DNA of 64,000 nucleotides from Protonemura montana (lineage: Eukaryota > Arthropoda > Insecta > Plecoptera > Nemouridae), in contig OX387608.1 in the NCBI GenBank assembly GCA_947568835.1, positions 10,516,001 through 10,580,000 on the forward strand. Direction: 5' to 3'. The notes beneath the pieces are model-generated. The model worked only from the letters and a program-made list of their open reading frames with translations, made no database searches and was not told where the DNA came from. The stretch's first letter is position 1, and every line of letters begins with the position of its first letter. Shown in pieces: positions 1-11,400 of this stretch. Both the position numbers and the translations under genes were made by a program.

Positions 1-1264
1 TATGGTAGTACAGTGCTAGTAAGCTGGTGACAATCCATTGGATTTGTGAAATCTGTTGAGACTGATTTTTACAAAAACACAAACTTCCAATCAAGGGGAA
101 TAGTCCATTTTGAAATCTGACATTTGCCCAAGCCAAACATTTTTTTTAATATCAAAATCTCAACATTTTCACGGCATTATTGTTTCATACTCCCTGCAAA
201 CTCACTTTCCAGGGTAGCAGATAATTAAAGAACATCGGCACTTGTCATTTAGTATTGGCATTCAAATATCTTACTTCACTTGAACTGTCATTGCATAATT
301 CAATCTCACTCGGATTTCTTCAAGCTTTTGGTTCCCCAGCGTTCAATCACTGCGAAAAAACTAACAAAGATCAACTAGAAACTAAAAAAAAAATCTCATA
401 CCATTGCATGGTCAATCACCTTCAAGTACTCGCATGCCTCGACATTTCCCTTCCCAAGTACCGCGAGCATGGCAACAATTTAAATACTAACGCTGCAACA
501 ATCGCACCCACACCACCATATAGCGATCTAAAATAATTGAGGTTTTGTACACATTTCTTATCTCAGGTCTATCATTTACCATCAATCATTCCTTGTAGCC
601 TCCAGATATTAATTACATCTCCATCTTTATCAGTCACACGTTCACAATGGCGTGTCGCTCTCTGTTGCACCAGGGCCTCATTAAATGCCACCCCCCATTT
701 TCTATGTTAATCACGAGGCCGCTCATTACAGATTTCTACCGATGCTGTTGTCTGACTGACCTATACATAAGTATAGACGAGTATGGACACTGATGCAATT
801 GTTCTGTCAATAATTATTTATAACTGTTGACCAGAGTGATAAATAATGATAATTGTGTAATAAATTTATTGAATCACTTGATTGGTATGATGTTGAGAAG
901 TGTTTGTGGATCACGTAGACTATTGTTTGACAGTTTTCTATATTTTTTTCAAACACTGATTTGCAACTAGTAAATAGTTTTTTTAGTTTTTGTAATTGCC
1001 GGATTTTCTTGGTAAGTTTTTCGACTTGCCAAACACTGCTTTGCTGTTTACTGAGTAGGTTTATGGTATTCCGACACTCGATCGGTAAAGAAATCATTTT
1101 CTACCGGAAGAATTTTACTTTCCAAAGTGACAATCAACTAATTTCTGATAATAAATGTCCTCAATTGGACAGTACAGAATTATTTTATTGTAAAATTAGC
1201 TTACATATCGAGTTTGCCAGTGATTCGGACCATCTTGTATCAAGTACTTACACGTTTTTGATTA

Positions 1265-1318
1265 ATATACAAAATAATAATAAAATAAAATAATAAAATA
1301 AAATAATAAAATAAATAA
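1265..1318. repeat. (AAAAT)n-type microsatellite
   Basis: Irregular AATAAAATAAAATAAT repeats lie immediately 5' to the tRNA-derived SINE at 1331. Confidence 0.85.
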
Positions 1319-1330
1319 TCGGCTCATAAA

Positions 1331-1494
1331 CCCAGTGTCCAAGTAGCTCAATAGGTTAGAGCAACACCCGCGATAGGTGGAGATCGGGGTTGGAGTCCCA
1401 GTTTGGGCATCAATAATTGAGACGGTTATAGTGTACACAATAATAAAATACCCCACGCATTGCAAGCTTTTGCAATTTTAATGAGATTTCATCT
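1331..1494 (+). mobile_element. tRNA-derived SINE
   Basis: An A-box-like TAGCTCAATAGGTTAGAGC and a B-box-like GGGTTGGAGTCCC are spaced as in a tRNA gene. A unique middle (gagacggttatagtgt), an AATAATAAAATACCCC stretch and the terminal GCATTGCAAGC / TTTGCAATTT motif follow. It lies just downstream of an (AAAAT)n microsatellite. It is tRNA-like, but no intact acceptor stem is present, so it is not a tRNA gene. Confidence 0.75.
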
Positions 1495-1499
1495 AAAAA

Positions 1500-2670
1500 T
1501 ATATATTTCTGTCCATAACATTGCGCAGTAAATCTATAAAAACTCACTATGGCAAACTGTCAAATTGGCATGCGGTATAAATTTAGCTTTCGGTGACATA
1601 TTTGGAATTTGCTAAAGAAAAACAATTTCTATTCATGAACATTTCTACGTAACAGCTACCACTTCTTTAGTAAGCCAAATCACAGAGTCTAGAACCATTT
1701 TTGCCAAAATATCTAGTGGAAACAAATTCATACGTGAACTTTGAAATGGTATATTCTCTCACGGACCAGACTCTATTTATAAAAAACACTCAGAACAAAA
1801 AAAAAATCGAACAATTGTGCCAGACACAACACTTTTCAATGTACTTACAAAACGTATCAAGCAATAAGTATCACCATCGTCGTTATACCCATCGAGGTAT
1901 AGGATGCGAGCAGTTCGTGTATATTATTGCATGGAATCGAGAAATTGAACTCAACTCGCGCTCGTCTCTAAGATTATCGCCACGGGCGACTCACGATAAT
2001 CGGCAACCACTATATCATTATAATACCTTTAAGCCTGATTCCGAAGCTCGAGCTTAAAAACAAAATCACACAATTACCAATACACCGTAATCACCCAGCC
2101 TACACGTAGCTATATAGTTAATGCTCAAATACTATTTCGAACAGGCATTTCTTTTTGTTTTCTAGAAGTGTGTGTGTATGTGCATGTTGTATTCATGAAT
2201 TATCTTTTTTTTTTCGTTTTGGAATTATTGATTTCACCCACTCATCGATTCTATTTCCTATTCTGGCTGTATAGGTACGCCACACTTTTGTTTAGATACA
2301 CGGCTTGATTTTCCGATACTATAATTATTTAGGAATTACAAGACTAATTTTCTCGTGCGATTCGAACCTCGATGATTAGACTATGCCGGTGAGATTTGAC
2401 ACGATGACCTTTTATGAATACTATATTGTAAATCTATAAGCTGCATTGTTTTTATATTTCTATAATTTTATAACAACTTGATTTTTATTTTTGCTGTTGT
2501 AATATCAATTTGTCGGACGGTAAGTGGAGAGAATCAAAGTAATCTGGATGCAGGTCGAAATTTCACCGCGGCTTCAGGTCGTGTTTGATTCTTGCAAAGA
2601 ATTACCGAGAAGTTTTCTCGGTAAACGGTTCCGGTTCCTTGCCTGAAGATGGTGACGTTTTTGGTGAGAA
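1500..2670. other. no gene seen; AT-rich spacer
   Basis: A + frame of 118 codons (1701-2057) has no codon bias. A block near 1697-1735 (ccatttttgccaaaatatct, agtggaaacaaattcat) recurs at 12282-12318, indicating a small dispersed repeat. Nothing else is recognised. Confidence 0.4.
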
Positions 2671-2676
2671 TTGTAA

Positions 2677-3128
2677 TTGATTGATTGATTTGTGGTGTTT
2701 AACGACGCACTGTTTTGACAACTGGCCCTGTGGCACTGGTCTTATGGCGTCAGTGAATGAGTGGATGAAGATGAGGATGATAAGAACTCAACCTAGCCTA
2801 GCATTGCGAACTCAACCTAGCCTAGCAGGGAGGAGGGGAAACCCGGTGACAGAACGTAGCCTCCTGTCGAAGAGCACTGGAGACTACCAGCTTAACGTCC
2901 CTTCCGAAGAACGGTACAACTCGGACAGTAAGATTCCTCCAACAATACATGCCGTCGAGAGGTTGATAAGCAAGGCGAATGAAGTTGCTGTACTGATTTT
3001 CATCCCTCCAGCCTCTCTCCCGAACGGAATGGTCATGTGTATGATGGTCACCCATCCAATTTGACTCAGCGTAGTGGTGCTTAACTTCGGTGATCTGATG
3101 AGAACCGGTGTTTCTAGCATGGCAAAAT
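2677..3128 (-). mobile_element. 5S-derived SINE
   Basis: On the - strand the copy reads 5S head (acaccggttctcatcagatc, accgaagttaagc), box C-like ggatgggtgaccatc, core, then the tail GTCGTTAAACACCACAAATC followed by several ATCA units. A small duplication (actcaacctagcctagca, twice) sits in the core-to-tail spacer at 2788-2828. Two overlapping reading frames in this region come from the SINE and are not genes. Confidence 0.85.
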
Positions 3129-3129
3129 C

Positions 3130-4679
3130 GTGCCACACTTACAGATATTCACTGATTAGACCGCAGGAAGATGCTAGACTTTCTTCATATCATTATTTTG
3201 GTAATTTTGTTCATTTTTGAACTTTTTGACATATGCCACATATACGATATCCATTTCGGCTTGTATGCCACACACCCACCCAAAACTTTTTATAAAAGTG
3301 GGTCGGTACCCTACTTGGAAAATTCACAATCCCTTGACCTCTTACAAAAGAGCGACAGAAAAAAATCACTCACAGATTATGCTGACTTTGGACCAGTCTT
3401 GCTGAAAATTCTCTGCCCGCCATTTCTGACAATAAAATCGCTCGAATGATCACTTTGTACTCACACTGTAAAGACCAAAGGCAAGCCGCATCGGAAAATT
3501 CAGATTAGAAATTCCTTGTCGGGAAAATGTATGATGGGAGATGAAAAGTTGCTGACCGTAAGGGCGAGCGTCGGGAAATTCTGGAAAGGGTTGGGTGGTG
3601 GAAGAGGAGTTTGGGAGGAAATGTTGACAGCGTATTCGATGTAAGCGAGAACTAAAATAAAAATTAACAGGTTTATTCATAACACTATCAAAATGCAAAA
3701 GTTTTAAATTTCCAGTTTTGATTTCTGAACAATTGGGATCTTTAAAAATGTTACTTTTCAATTTCTGATTTGTTCAAATTCTTACCGCTTGACATTTAGT
3801 TTCTAGGAACTTCCAGCTTCTTCCAGCACACGTAGTGAAAATAAAAGAATTTTATTTTTGTTCCTCCAGATTACAAATTTTGTTCAAATCTACATTCTTC
3901 TTAAATATAATCCTTATAAATATGTTTGCATCTCGAATCAATCACTACTCTTTATCAATACATACAGTGGTGTAAAGATGGAAAATTTGGTAATACGGTG
4001 ATTTTATATCAACTGAGGAAGGGGTGGGGGTCAGAGATAATTTTTAACACTTAGTATTATTTTGTTTGATTTCATTTCGTTGACGGTTGATTTGGATGGT
4101 AAGTCCTAACCTTATCACGAGCTATTCAACCGTGGTTACTTTCCACGTTCAAGAAGTCAGATATATTGTAATTAAACATCGAATTAGCAACAAATTAATC
4201 AAGTTCAAATTATGTAAAATACAATTTTCTTGGAAGAGACACAAAATACGGACGAATCAATTTTTAAAATATGTATGTTCTTAGCAGTGCATCCTTGTAT
4301 ACCCAGAATTACACCACTGCTAACAGCAATGGCGTCTTAGCGCCCCACTTGGAAAGTTCTCGCGCGACGAATTTTCATGCCCCGTGTCCCAATCTATATC
4401 CGCATAATTAAAACCGGGTGTTGGAATGCCCCCGGGGCCCATGTCATATCGCCTGACATGATCCAAGATTCTCTCATTAAATTCGATCTCAGCCAGCGAA
4501 AATTGCTATCACATCTTCATTATAACATACCCTTGGGTGTCGGATTAAAGATGGGTTCACTTTATTGGGCACATAATTAATTATCTATGTGATGATCACA
4601 TTTCTTATGAGAAGAATGCGAATGCATAGCATCTTTTAACTAACTATATATCTACGGTACATCCATCGAGTTTATAGCT
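3130..4679. other. no gene seen; AT-rich spacer
   Basis: Only short frames without codon bias are present. A CpG/GC-richer patch lies at about 4320-4460 (cgccccacttgg, cccccggggccc). No repeat family of this window was recognised. Confidence 0.4.
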
Positions 4680-5036
4680 ACAGTTAGAGGGCCAGCGTTC
4701 ATTTGAAACTTTCTGCTAAGAAAACTAGCCGGAAAGAAGAAGTAACGGAAGGTGTCACCTGATGGCGCTTGCGGCTGTACTTTTAACAAATCTCTGTAAT
4801 TGAATTCTTACGATTTCTAATATCGTTACATCTACATCAATTGTCGAGTTCAGGATCAGTAAGGATTAATTGAGTTTTAACCAGCTTAAAATGCGAGTAA
4901 TCTGCGTGAAGAAAAGTAATTAATTTTATAATACTCAAAACGACCGTTCACCTAGTAACATCCTCATTTTTTTTTCGGTAAAGTATTCATTTGTTGTCCA
5001 TTTTCCTTGAAAAAAATAAAATCAGCGCTATGGTAA
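4680..5036 (+). mobile_element. family X non-autonomous repeat
   Basis: Conserved blocks in order are: cagttagagggccagcg; ggtgtcacctgatggcgctt; ttttaacaaatctctgtaat; aatgcgagtaatctgcg; tactcaaaacgaccgt; cacctagtaacatcctc; and agcgctatggtaatgc. It has no ORF. It is about 355 bp, with the same layout as five other copies in the window. Confidence 0.7.
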
Positions 5037-6179
5037 TGCGTATTCATTAAATTTTCTCTATGCCTTATTTCATGTCGAAAACCTTTAAATTCCCTACATT
5101 AAAGTCACGAAAAAAAAACAAGGCTCATCATTTTCAGGCCAATGAAATTAACAATACATTTTTCGTGTAAAAAAACACCGAAAATAAATGCAAACTAATC
5201 TACTTATAAGTTAAAAATGTCGTGACAAGATTAATTTCGTTCGATACGAAATTTCCAGAGAAAAACACCCGAAAAAAAAAACTGAATGTTAATTTAGATT
5301 GCGCCACGCGCGCTAGCCGCGGTATTTTGGGTGGAAAAACTAATTTTCTTTCTGATACTCAATTATAAAGAAGCCCGGAAAAGCGCAAAGAAGCAGTTAT
5401 CAACCGACTAGAATCGAATTTCCCAGTAAACGTTCGCTTTACTGTTGGAAAGTTTTGGTTGAGTTATATTGAATGTCAGCCAAAGACCCGAAGAGTTCTT
5501 ATTCATTTGCTTTGTTTGAGCTGGAAAAATCATAATTTTCCATATTAATCGAGGACTTTTCAAAGGTCCATAAGCAATGGACATTAACGGTGCATTAGTC
5601 ACCGAATGCTTTGTTCGGCAAGGCTTAAAATCTCCCAACCACAACTTATTAAAAGTAAAATGTCCATTTACATTGATTTTAAAACCATCCGATAGGAAAA
5701 ACAAACGCTATGGATTATTTCCGTTAAAGGAATGTCAGACCCTGTCCCACTCTCTACCAATTTTTCAGGAAAAGTTCACATTCCTCTAAAAATATCGCTG
5801 AATCTATTACCTACTCTCACTTTGGATTAAAAATGCCAAATTATCCATTTTAATTCAGTACGACAATATTTTAGACATGTTGGTGTGCTTCGATACCATT
5901 GCATCTGACCTTGAGATATTCTAAATTTGGTTTCTTATCTTAACTTCAGATTGTTTTCTGCGTAGATTTCGTAAAATTACTGATAAACTATTTATGTTGC
6001 AAAGTATCATTATTTGCAATGGTCAGTGCAAAATTTAGAATTCAGAAAACTAATAGGTGTTCTCACCTCCATTCCAAACGTACTTTTGCTGAACGGCAGT
6101 CTATCAAAGTGTGCTGCGTACCCCAGCTAGCTATCAAAGATCCTGTCCGATAGCACCCACCGAAATAATGCAGCTAAGT

Positions 6180-6400
6180 GCGTGGAATTAACACTGGTCC
6201 ATCATGACCGACGCTAGCACGCTCCGTAAATCGCGGGGTCGGCTCGCAACGCGTCGTATTATTAGACAATAATTGATACCCGTTGATCGCGCGCGGCTTT
6301 CAGCGTGCGGACACGCACGTATGGCGTGGACGAGGAGGCGCGTTGGGTCGGGCGGAGACGAGGTAGAAGTCAGCTAGTGGGCTCAAAGATGGTAACAGAT
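6180..6400. other. CpG-rich segment before the 43-bp array
   Basis: cgcggggtcggctcgcaac, gatcgcgcgcggctttcag and cgtggacgaggaggcgcg stand out from AT-rich flanks. No long frame is present. It could be regulatory or an exon of a transcript not otherwise visible. Confidence 0.3.
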
Positions 6401-6460
6401 ATCTCTATACGTTTGGTAATGTAGTGTTTGGGGAATTAAATGGGGTATTCGATCTGCGTT

Positions 6461-7115
6461 TTTGACTGGGCATGCGACTCTGTCCCAGTGCAACTTTCAC
6501 GTGTTCGACTGGACATGCGACTCTGTCCCAGTGCAACTTTCACGTGTTCGACTGGGCATGTGGCTCTGACCCAGTGCAACTTTCACGTGTTCGACTGGAC
6601 ATGTGACTCTGCCCCAGTGCAACTTTCACGTGTTCGACTGGACATGTGACTCTGTCCCAGTGCAACTTTCACGTGTTCGACTGGGCATGTGACTCTGTCC
6701 CAGTGCAACTTTCACGTGTTCGACTGGACATGTGACTCTGTCCCAGTGCAACTTTCACGTGTTCGACTGGGCATGTGACTCTGCCCCAGTACAACTTTCA
6801 CGTGTTAGACTGGACATGTGACTCTGCCCCAGTGCAACTTTCACGTGTTTGACTGGGCATATGACTCTGCCCCAGTGCAACTTACACGTGTTCGACTGGG
6901 CATGCGACTCTGTCCCAGTGCAACTTTCACGTGTTCGACTAGGCATATGACTCTGCCCCCGTGCAACTTACACGTGTTCGACTGGGCATGTGACTCTACT
7001 CCAGTGCAACTTTCACGTGTTCGACTGGGCATGTGACTCTGCCCCAGTGCAACTTTCACGTGTTCGACTGGGCATGTGACTCTGTCCCAGTGCAACTTTC
7101 ACGTGTTCGACTGGC
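6461..7115. repeat. 43-bp tandem array, 15 copies, E-box in each
   Basis: The unit is 43 bp, made of the parts cgactggacatgtgactctg, tcccagtgcaactttcacgt and gtt. CACGTG occurs 15 times at a 43-bp step from 6499 to 7100, with one unit a base shorter. Variants are point changes (ggcatg/gacatg, tgtcccag/tgccccag, tttcacg/ttacacg). Because 43 is not a multiple of 3, the reading frame changes each unit; open frames on both strands here are artefacts of the array. Confidence 0.95.
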
Positions 7116-7589
7116 AGAGTTGCTCGCTCTCGATTCTCTCCCGGTGCACTTTTCTTGCTCCGAAAACTTCAATAGTGCAATTGAAAAATAAATGAATGCA
7201 CTGACAGCTAGTGATCCCTTGTTCGGGTGGGAGCGCTGGTGAAACCTGGTGAAGAGCATGACGTCATCGAGCAAGTTTCAAATCCACCCAGGTGCAAGGC
7301 AGTCAAAAATACCATCAGTTTTTAAAGTCCTCACCAAACTTTTGAATAAATTCAAATTTTTTTTCACAGGAAAAACATACAGAAAGCCTCTTGAATGCCA
7401 AAATCTGAATCTGAATGCCAAAATCTGCTCTTTTCTTAGTGGCATACCCTATTGATATGAACAGAACCTCGAGTTTACTGAGGATGGTTCCTTGAGAAGT
7501 GTATGATATTTTCGATATATTTTCTTAAACTGCGTTTTTTTTTCTAAAAAGACGCCTCCAGGAAAAAAAGAATTTCTGATGAAAAGTTC

Positions 7590-7735
7590 AGTAATTAACA
7601 GACTGCTAAAAAAAAATCTTCTGATTGGCTGTTAACAAATTATCTGTCCGTGAAAAACCAAATAGTCATGTTATTTGCCTAGCAACAGCTAATCAGACGA
7701 TGTTCTTTATTTGTTAACGGTCTGTTATTCATTTA
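7590..7735. mobile_element. palindromic MITE-like element
   Basis: The left arm aattaacagactgc ... ttctgattggctgttaaca pairs with the right arm, whose complement reads aataacagaccgttaac ... gtctgattagctgtt. The arms are about 45-50 bases with small gaps, around gtgaaaaaccaaatagtcat. Confidence 0.5.
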
Positions 7736-7939
7736 AAGTACCACCACAAAATTGGCACTAAGGGTTCAATCGGGTCAAAAATAAACACAATCACACTCAA
7801 AAAGACCCCTTATACCAAACCCACGCAAATCGTATACAGAACTGAAACCATGCAACATAACTCGACTCCACTCTTTAATGTCACTAAATAATACAATCAC
7901 CGGTAACATGCCACTCACAGTGCAATGGCTAATGGTGTA

Positions 7940-8115
7940 CATAGGTAAAGCACGCGGCAGACAGGTCGACCCGTGCAGAACTAGACATGAACAGGAGGCC
8001 GGCCGCTTGGCGCCCGTTCTAGCGTGCACCGTCCCAGACCGCGTGGTTAATTAAAATGGACGCCGTGTGTGCATGACTCTCGTATAGCCTCGCTCGGCGA
8101 TGCGGGAATTAGGGA
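7940..8115. other. CpG-rich segment
   Basis: cagacaggtcgacccgtgca, ggccggccgcttggcgcccg and ctcgctcggcgatgcg form a GC-rich block. A - strand frame (7775-8029) crosses it without protein-like features. Confidence 0.3.
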
Positions 8116-8348
8116 AATCACGTTAATGTGAGATTTTGTGTGCTGGTTTTCTTGTGATCTGTGAGGAGTGAAGTGATTACTTTGCCAGGCTGTGTAGGTT
8201 CTATATCCAGTGAGTATACAGCGTCCATCGCTGTAAACATTATTTGATTGAAATGGATTTTTGGTGTTTTATGTGTTTTGGTTGAAAATTTCTTCCGGTT
8301 GTGTCAATTTTGACTTGGTTTTATGCTATTAAGTCAATTTATATCCAT

Positions 8349-8762
8349 ACCCCATCGGTTCTTGTGAGATCACCGAGGTTAAGCAGCTCTGCGCTGCGTC
8401 GGGTATTGGATGGGTGACCATCATACAAATGACCAGTTCCGTTCGGGATAAAGGTTGGGGGGATAAAAGTTGATACAACAACTTCATTCGCTTTGCTTAT
8501 CAACCTCTCGTCAGCATTGCTTTGTGGAGGAATCATATTGTTCACGTTGTAGCGTTCTTCGGAAGGAACGTTAAACCAATGGTCCTCTTGGTGCTCTTCG
8601 ACAGGAGTAGGCTACGTGCAGTCCCTGGGTTTCTCCTCTTCCTTTGTAGCCTAGATTATTTTCATCATCATCCTCATGGTCATTTTCTCACCGATGCCAT
8701 TAGACCAGTGCCACAGAGCTCATTATCAAAACAGTGCGTCGTTAAACACAATAATCAATCAA
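8349..8762 (+). mobile_element. 5S-derived SINE, slightly 5'-truncated
   Basis: It begins within the head (ccatcggttcttgtgagatc, accgaggttaagcagct) and keeps GGATGGGTGACC. The core is diverged (gttcttcggaaggaacgttaa). It ends CAGTGCGTCGTTAAACACAA plus ATCAATCAA. Confidence 0.85.
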
Positions 8763-9579
8763 CCATGCAATCTTTACCTCTTTTTTTTGTGTGGTTTTCC
8801 AGAAACTATTTAGTTTGACAATATGCTGGTTTTATTAGAAGAGAGACAGTTTTTAAGATAGGATACGAAATAGAAGGTAAAAAATATGTCAAAGAAAGGC
8901 GAAGAAAATGTTAACAGTATTAGCATTTGCAAAGTACACGAAGAAAATTGTATTTATTTCGATTTTCAAATAAAAATACTCTAATTTTATAACTAATTGG
9001 GAGTCAGTATAATTTACGTCGTATGGCAGCAAAAACTGTAGCTCTTACAGAATTGCAAAAACCTTATTAATTTTCATACCAAGCAAACCAGTTAGCTATT
9101 GGGCTATGAGTCACTTAAAGAAAAATCAATATCATAATTGAATAACTGCCTATTATTTGCTATTAGTAAGATTCGGGAGACAATAAGTGAAATTCTTAAG
9201 CTTCATCACATCTGCCACTCACAAAACGAGACAAGATCTAGATAGCATAATGCATAATAAACGTCAATCACACGCATTCGGCACTGCCACACGCCACCGC
9301 AGTGCCCCGCAGTGCCCACGGTGCCTAATTGACGTCACACATGCTCAACATGCGTTAATACGCGAATGTAACCGACTAAAGATCGGTAACGAATTGTTAC
9401 ACCCATCCACAGGTCGTTCGCATGAAGGTTCTACCTCCACACCAAGAGTCGGCAAGTGGTGAAGCGAAGATCACCGGAACTTTAGTTGCAAAAAAAAAGT
9501 ACATTGTATTTTCAAAGCTAAAGGAAAATAATGATTTCCTCGTATTTTATTATTATCAACACTATAATCGTCTCAAAAA

Positions 9580-9746
9580 TTGCTACCCTCGTAGTTTCTC
9601 AAGGGTGTAAACTATATTTTTTTAGGAATAATCGAAAAGCTAAATAAGCAAGTTCAGTTTGTTATATGTTAAGTTGTCAAGTATAACTCAAAGAAAACAT
9701 AACTCAAACATTTAGCAAATGGTGTTACAAAACTCAGTCAAAAATT
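9580..9746 (+). repeat. left arm of ~165-bp inverted repeat
   Basis: It begins ttgctaccctcgtagtttct and includes aatcgaaaagctaaataagc, aagttcagtttgttatatgt and aactcaaagaaaacataact. It is roughly 90% identical by eye to the complement of 11041-11200. The arms enclose 1.3 kb containing a SINE fragment, the 65-bp array and a CpG-rich segment. Confidence 0.85.
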
Positions 9747-9858
9747 AAAAACCCAATAATTTCTTCGTTTTCCACCTAAAAATAAAACTCTCAAGCACTC
9801 AAAAAAATCAAAAAGGAAAACTGTCAACAACTTAAAAATTTTCCACCTCACACGGAAA

Positions 9859-9945
9859 CGGTTATATATGAGACAGTTATAGTGTTAATAATAATAAAAT
9901 ACCCCGCGCATTGCAAGCGTTTGCAATTTAAATAAGATTGCATCC
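9859..9945 (+). mobile_element. tRNA-derived SINE, 3' half
   Basis: It has gagacagttatagtgttaat, aataaaataccccgcgcatt and gcaagcgtttgcaatttaaa. The tRNA-like head is absent. It lies inside the 9.58-11.20 kb inverted-repeat unit, just before the 65-bp array. Confidence 0.65.
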
Positions 9946-9974
9946 TAATGATTTCCACGAGTTGGCTACTCTTA

Positions 9975-10535
9975 GGCTATCAAGACTCCATGGCTTGACA
10001 GTCAGTCTTGCAGAAAACATGGCGCTAACACCACTATCAGGCTATCAAGACTCCATGGGTTGACAGTCAGTCTTGCAGGAAACATAGCGCTAACACCACT
10101 ATCAGGCTATCAAGACTCCATGACTTGACAGTCAGTCTTACATAAAACATGGTGCTCACACCACTATCAGGCTATCAAGACTCCATGGCTTGACAGTCAG
10201 TCTTACATAAAACATGGTGCTCACACCACTATCAGGCTATCAAGACTCCATGGCTTGACAGTCAGTCTTGAAGAAAACATGGCGCTTACACCACTATCAG
10301 GCTATCAAGACTCCATGGCTTGACAGTCAGTCTTGAAGAAAACATGGCGCTTACACCACTATCAGGCTATCAAGACTCTATGGCTTGACAGTCAGTCTTG
10401 CAGAAAACATGGCGCTAACACCACTATCAGGCTATCAAGACTCCATGACTTGACAGTCAGTCTTGCAGAAAACATGGCGCTAACACCACTATCAGGCTAT
10501 CAAAACTCCATGGCTTGACAGTCAGTCTTGAAGAA
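9975..10535. repeat. 65-bp tandem array, 8.6 copies
   Basis: The unit is made of ggctatcaagactccatggc, ttgacagtcagtcttgcaga, aaacatggcgctaacaccac and tatca. Copies differ by a few bases (gcagaaa/cataaaa/gaagaaa; gcgctaa/gtgctca). Each unit contains CAAGACT ... AGTCTTG, a 7-bp perfect stem around ccatggcttgacagtc. The array lies inside a pair of long inverted repeats. Confidence 0.95.
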
Positions 10536-10689
10536 ATTGTGGCACACTATGTAATAGTGTCGCAATTCCGCCGAATAACTCCCCTGCCCTCCTCCCCCCC
10601 TTCCCCAGAGGTTTTCTTCGTCGTCTTGGTCATGCCAAGACCACCGCTTGTCTCAAACCTGACTGGCCATGTTTAATCGTATTAGTAAT

Positions 10690-10860
10690 TGCCTGGTATT
10701 GTCATATTACGGGCCCGGTCGACACGCACACCCGCGTGTTCTTCACGCACGCACGTGCACGCACGAGTAGTGGTCACGTGGTCGCACCGCGCGGCGCGTA
10801 ATGAGTGAGTAGCGTCGAGATGGGAGTCAGATGCACGCTCGCGGAGAGCTAATTGATTGG
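10690..10860. other. CpG-rich segment inside the inverted-repeat unit
   Basis: It has dense CpG (gggcccggtcgacacgc, acgcacgcacgtgcacgc, gcaccgcgcggcgcgtaatg) and a purine/pyrimidine-alternating CACGCACG stretch. No credible coding frame is present. It is unlike the AT-rich arms around it. Confidence 0.45.
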
Positions 10861-11040
10861 GTGTCGATGATTGCATTCGGAGAATGTGACACACACGTTT
10901 CTTGGATGTTTGCTGGTTTCCGTGTGCGGTGGAACATTTTCAAGTTGTTGACAGTTTTCCTTTTTGATTTCTTTGTTGCTGAGTGCTTGAGAGTTTTAGT
11001 TGTAGGTGGAAAACGTGGAAATTACTGCAGTACTGGTTTT

Positions 11041-11200
11041 TAATTCTTGACTGGGTTTTGTAACACCAGTTGCTAAATATCTGAGTTATGTTTTCTTTGA
11101 GTTACAACTTAACGTATAACAAACTGAACTTGCTTATTTAGCTTTTCGATTATTTCCAAAAAATATATTACACGCCCTTGAGAAACTACGAGGGTAGCAA
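11041..11200 (-). repeat. right arm of ~165-bp inverted repeat
   Basis: Its complement begins ttgctaccctcgtagtttct and runs through aatcgaaaagctaaataagc to gttacaaaacccagtcaaga, pairing with the left arm along its whole length. A convincing flanking target-site duplication was not found, so foldback-element ends and two opposed insertions of one repeat both remain possible. Confidence 0.85.
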
Positions 11201-11292
11201 AGACATAGTTTAACGTTATGGAAGGGATTTATTAGACGTCTTATATGACAAATAATATTTTATTATACCATTAGAGATGTGGAGGAGCCTTC

Positions 11293-11400
11293 TTATGGAG
11301 CCCCTGTTAACGGATGCACTTGTTATGGAGCCCCTGTTAACGGATGCAGTTGTTTTGGAGCCCCTGTTAACGGAGGCACTTGTTTTGGAGCCCCTGTTAG
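11293..11400 (+). repeat. 30-bp tandem array, ~4 copies, frame-preserving
   Basis: The unit is ggagcccctgttaacggatg plus cacttgttat, repeated at 11297, 11327, 11357 and 11387. Since 30 is a multiple of 3, one + frame (from 11279) stays open and reads GAPVNGCTCY-like decapeptides. The frame then runs on to 11530 without repeat structure. There is no other sign of a gene, so it is called a repeat only. Confidence 0.85.

Noticed and set aside
1341-1410. tRNA gene
   Set aside because: A- and B-box-like motifs are present, but the acceptor stem is not complementary and the same sequence recurs in other SINE copies.
2681-3138. Overlapping + and - open frames
   Set aside because: They lie entirely within a 5S-derived SINE copy; similar frames recur in other copies (12344, 41376, 41515).
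6440-7274. Several open frames on both strands across the 43-bp array
   Set aside because: Generated by the tandem repeat, whose 43-bp period rotates frames; not genes.
9975-10535. CRISPR array
   Set aside because: Repeats are directly adjacent without unique spacers and the sequence is eukaryotic; it is a tandem satellite.
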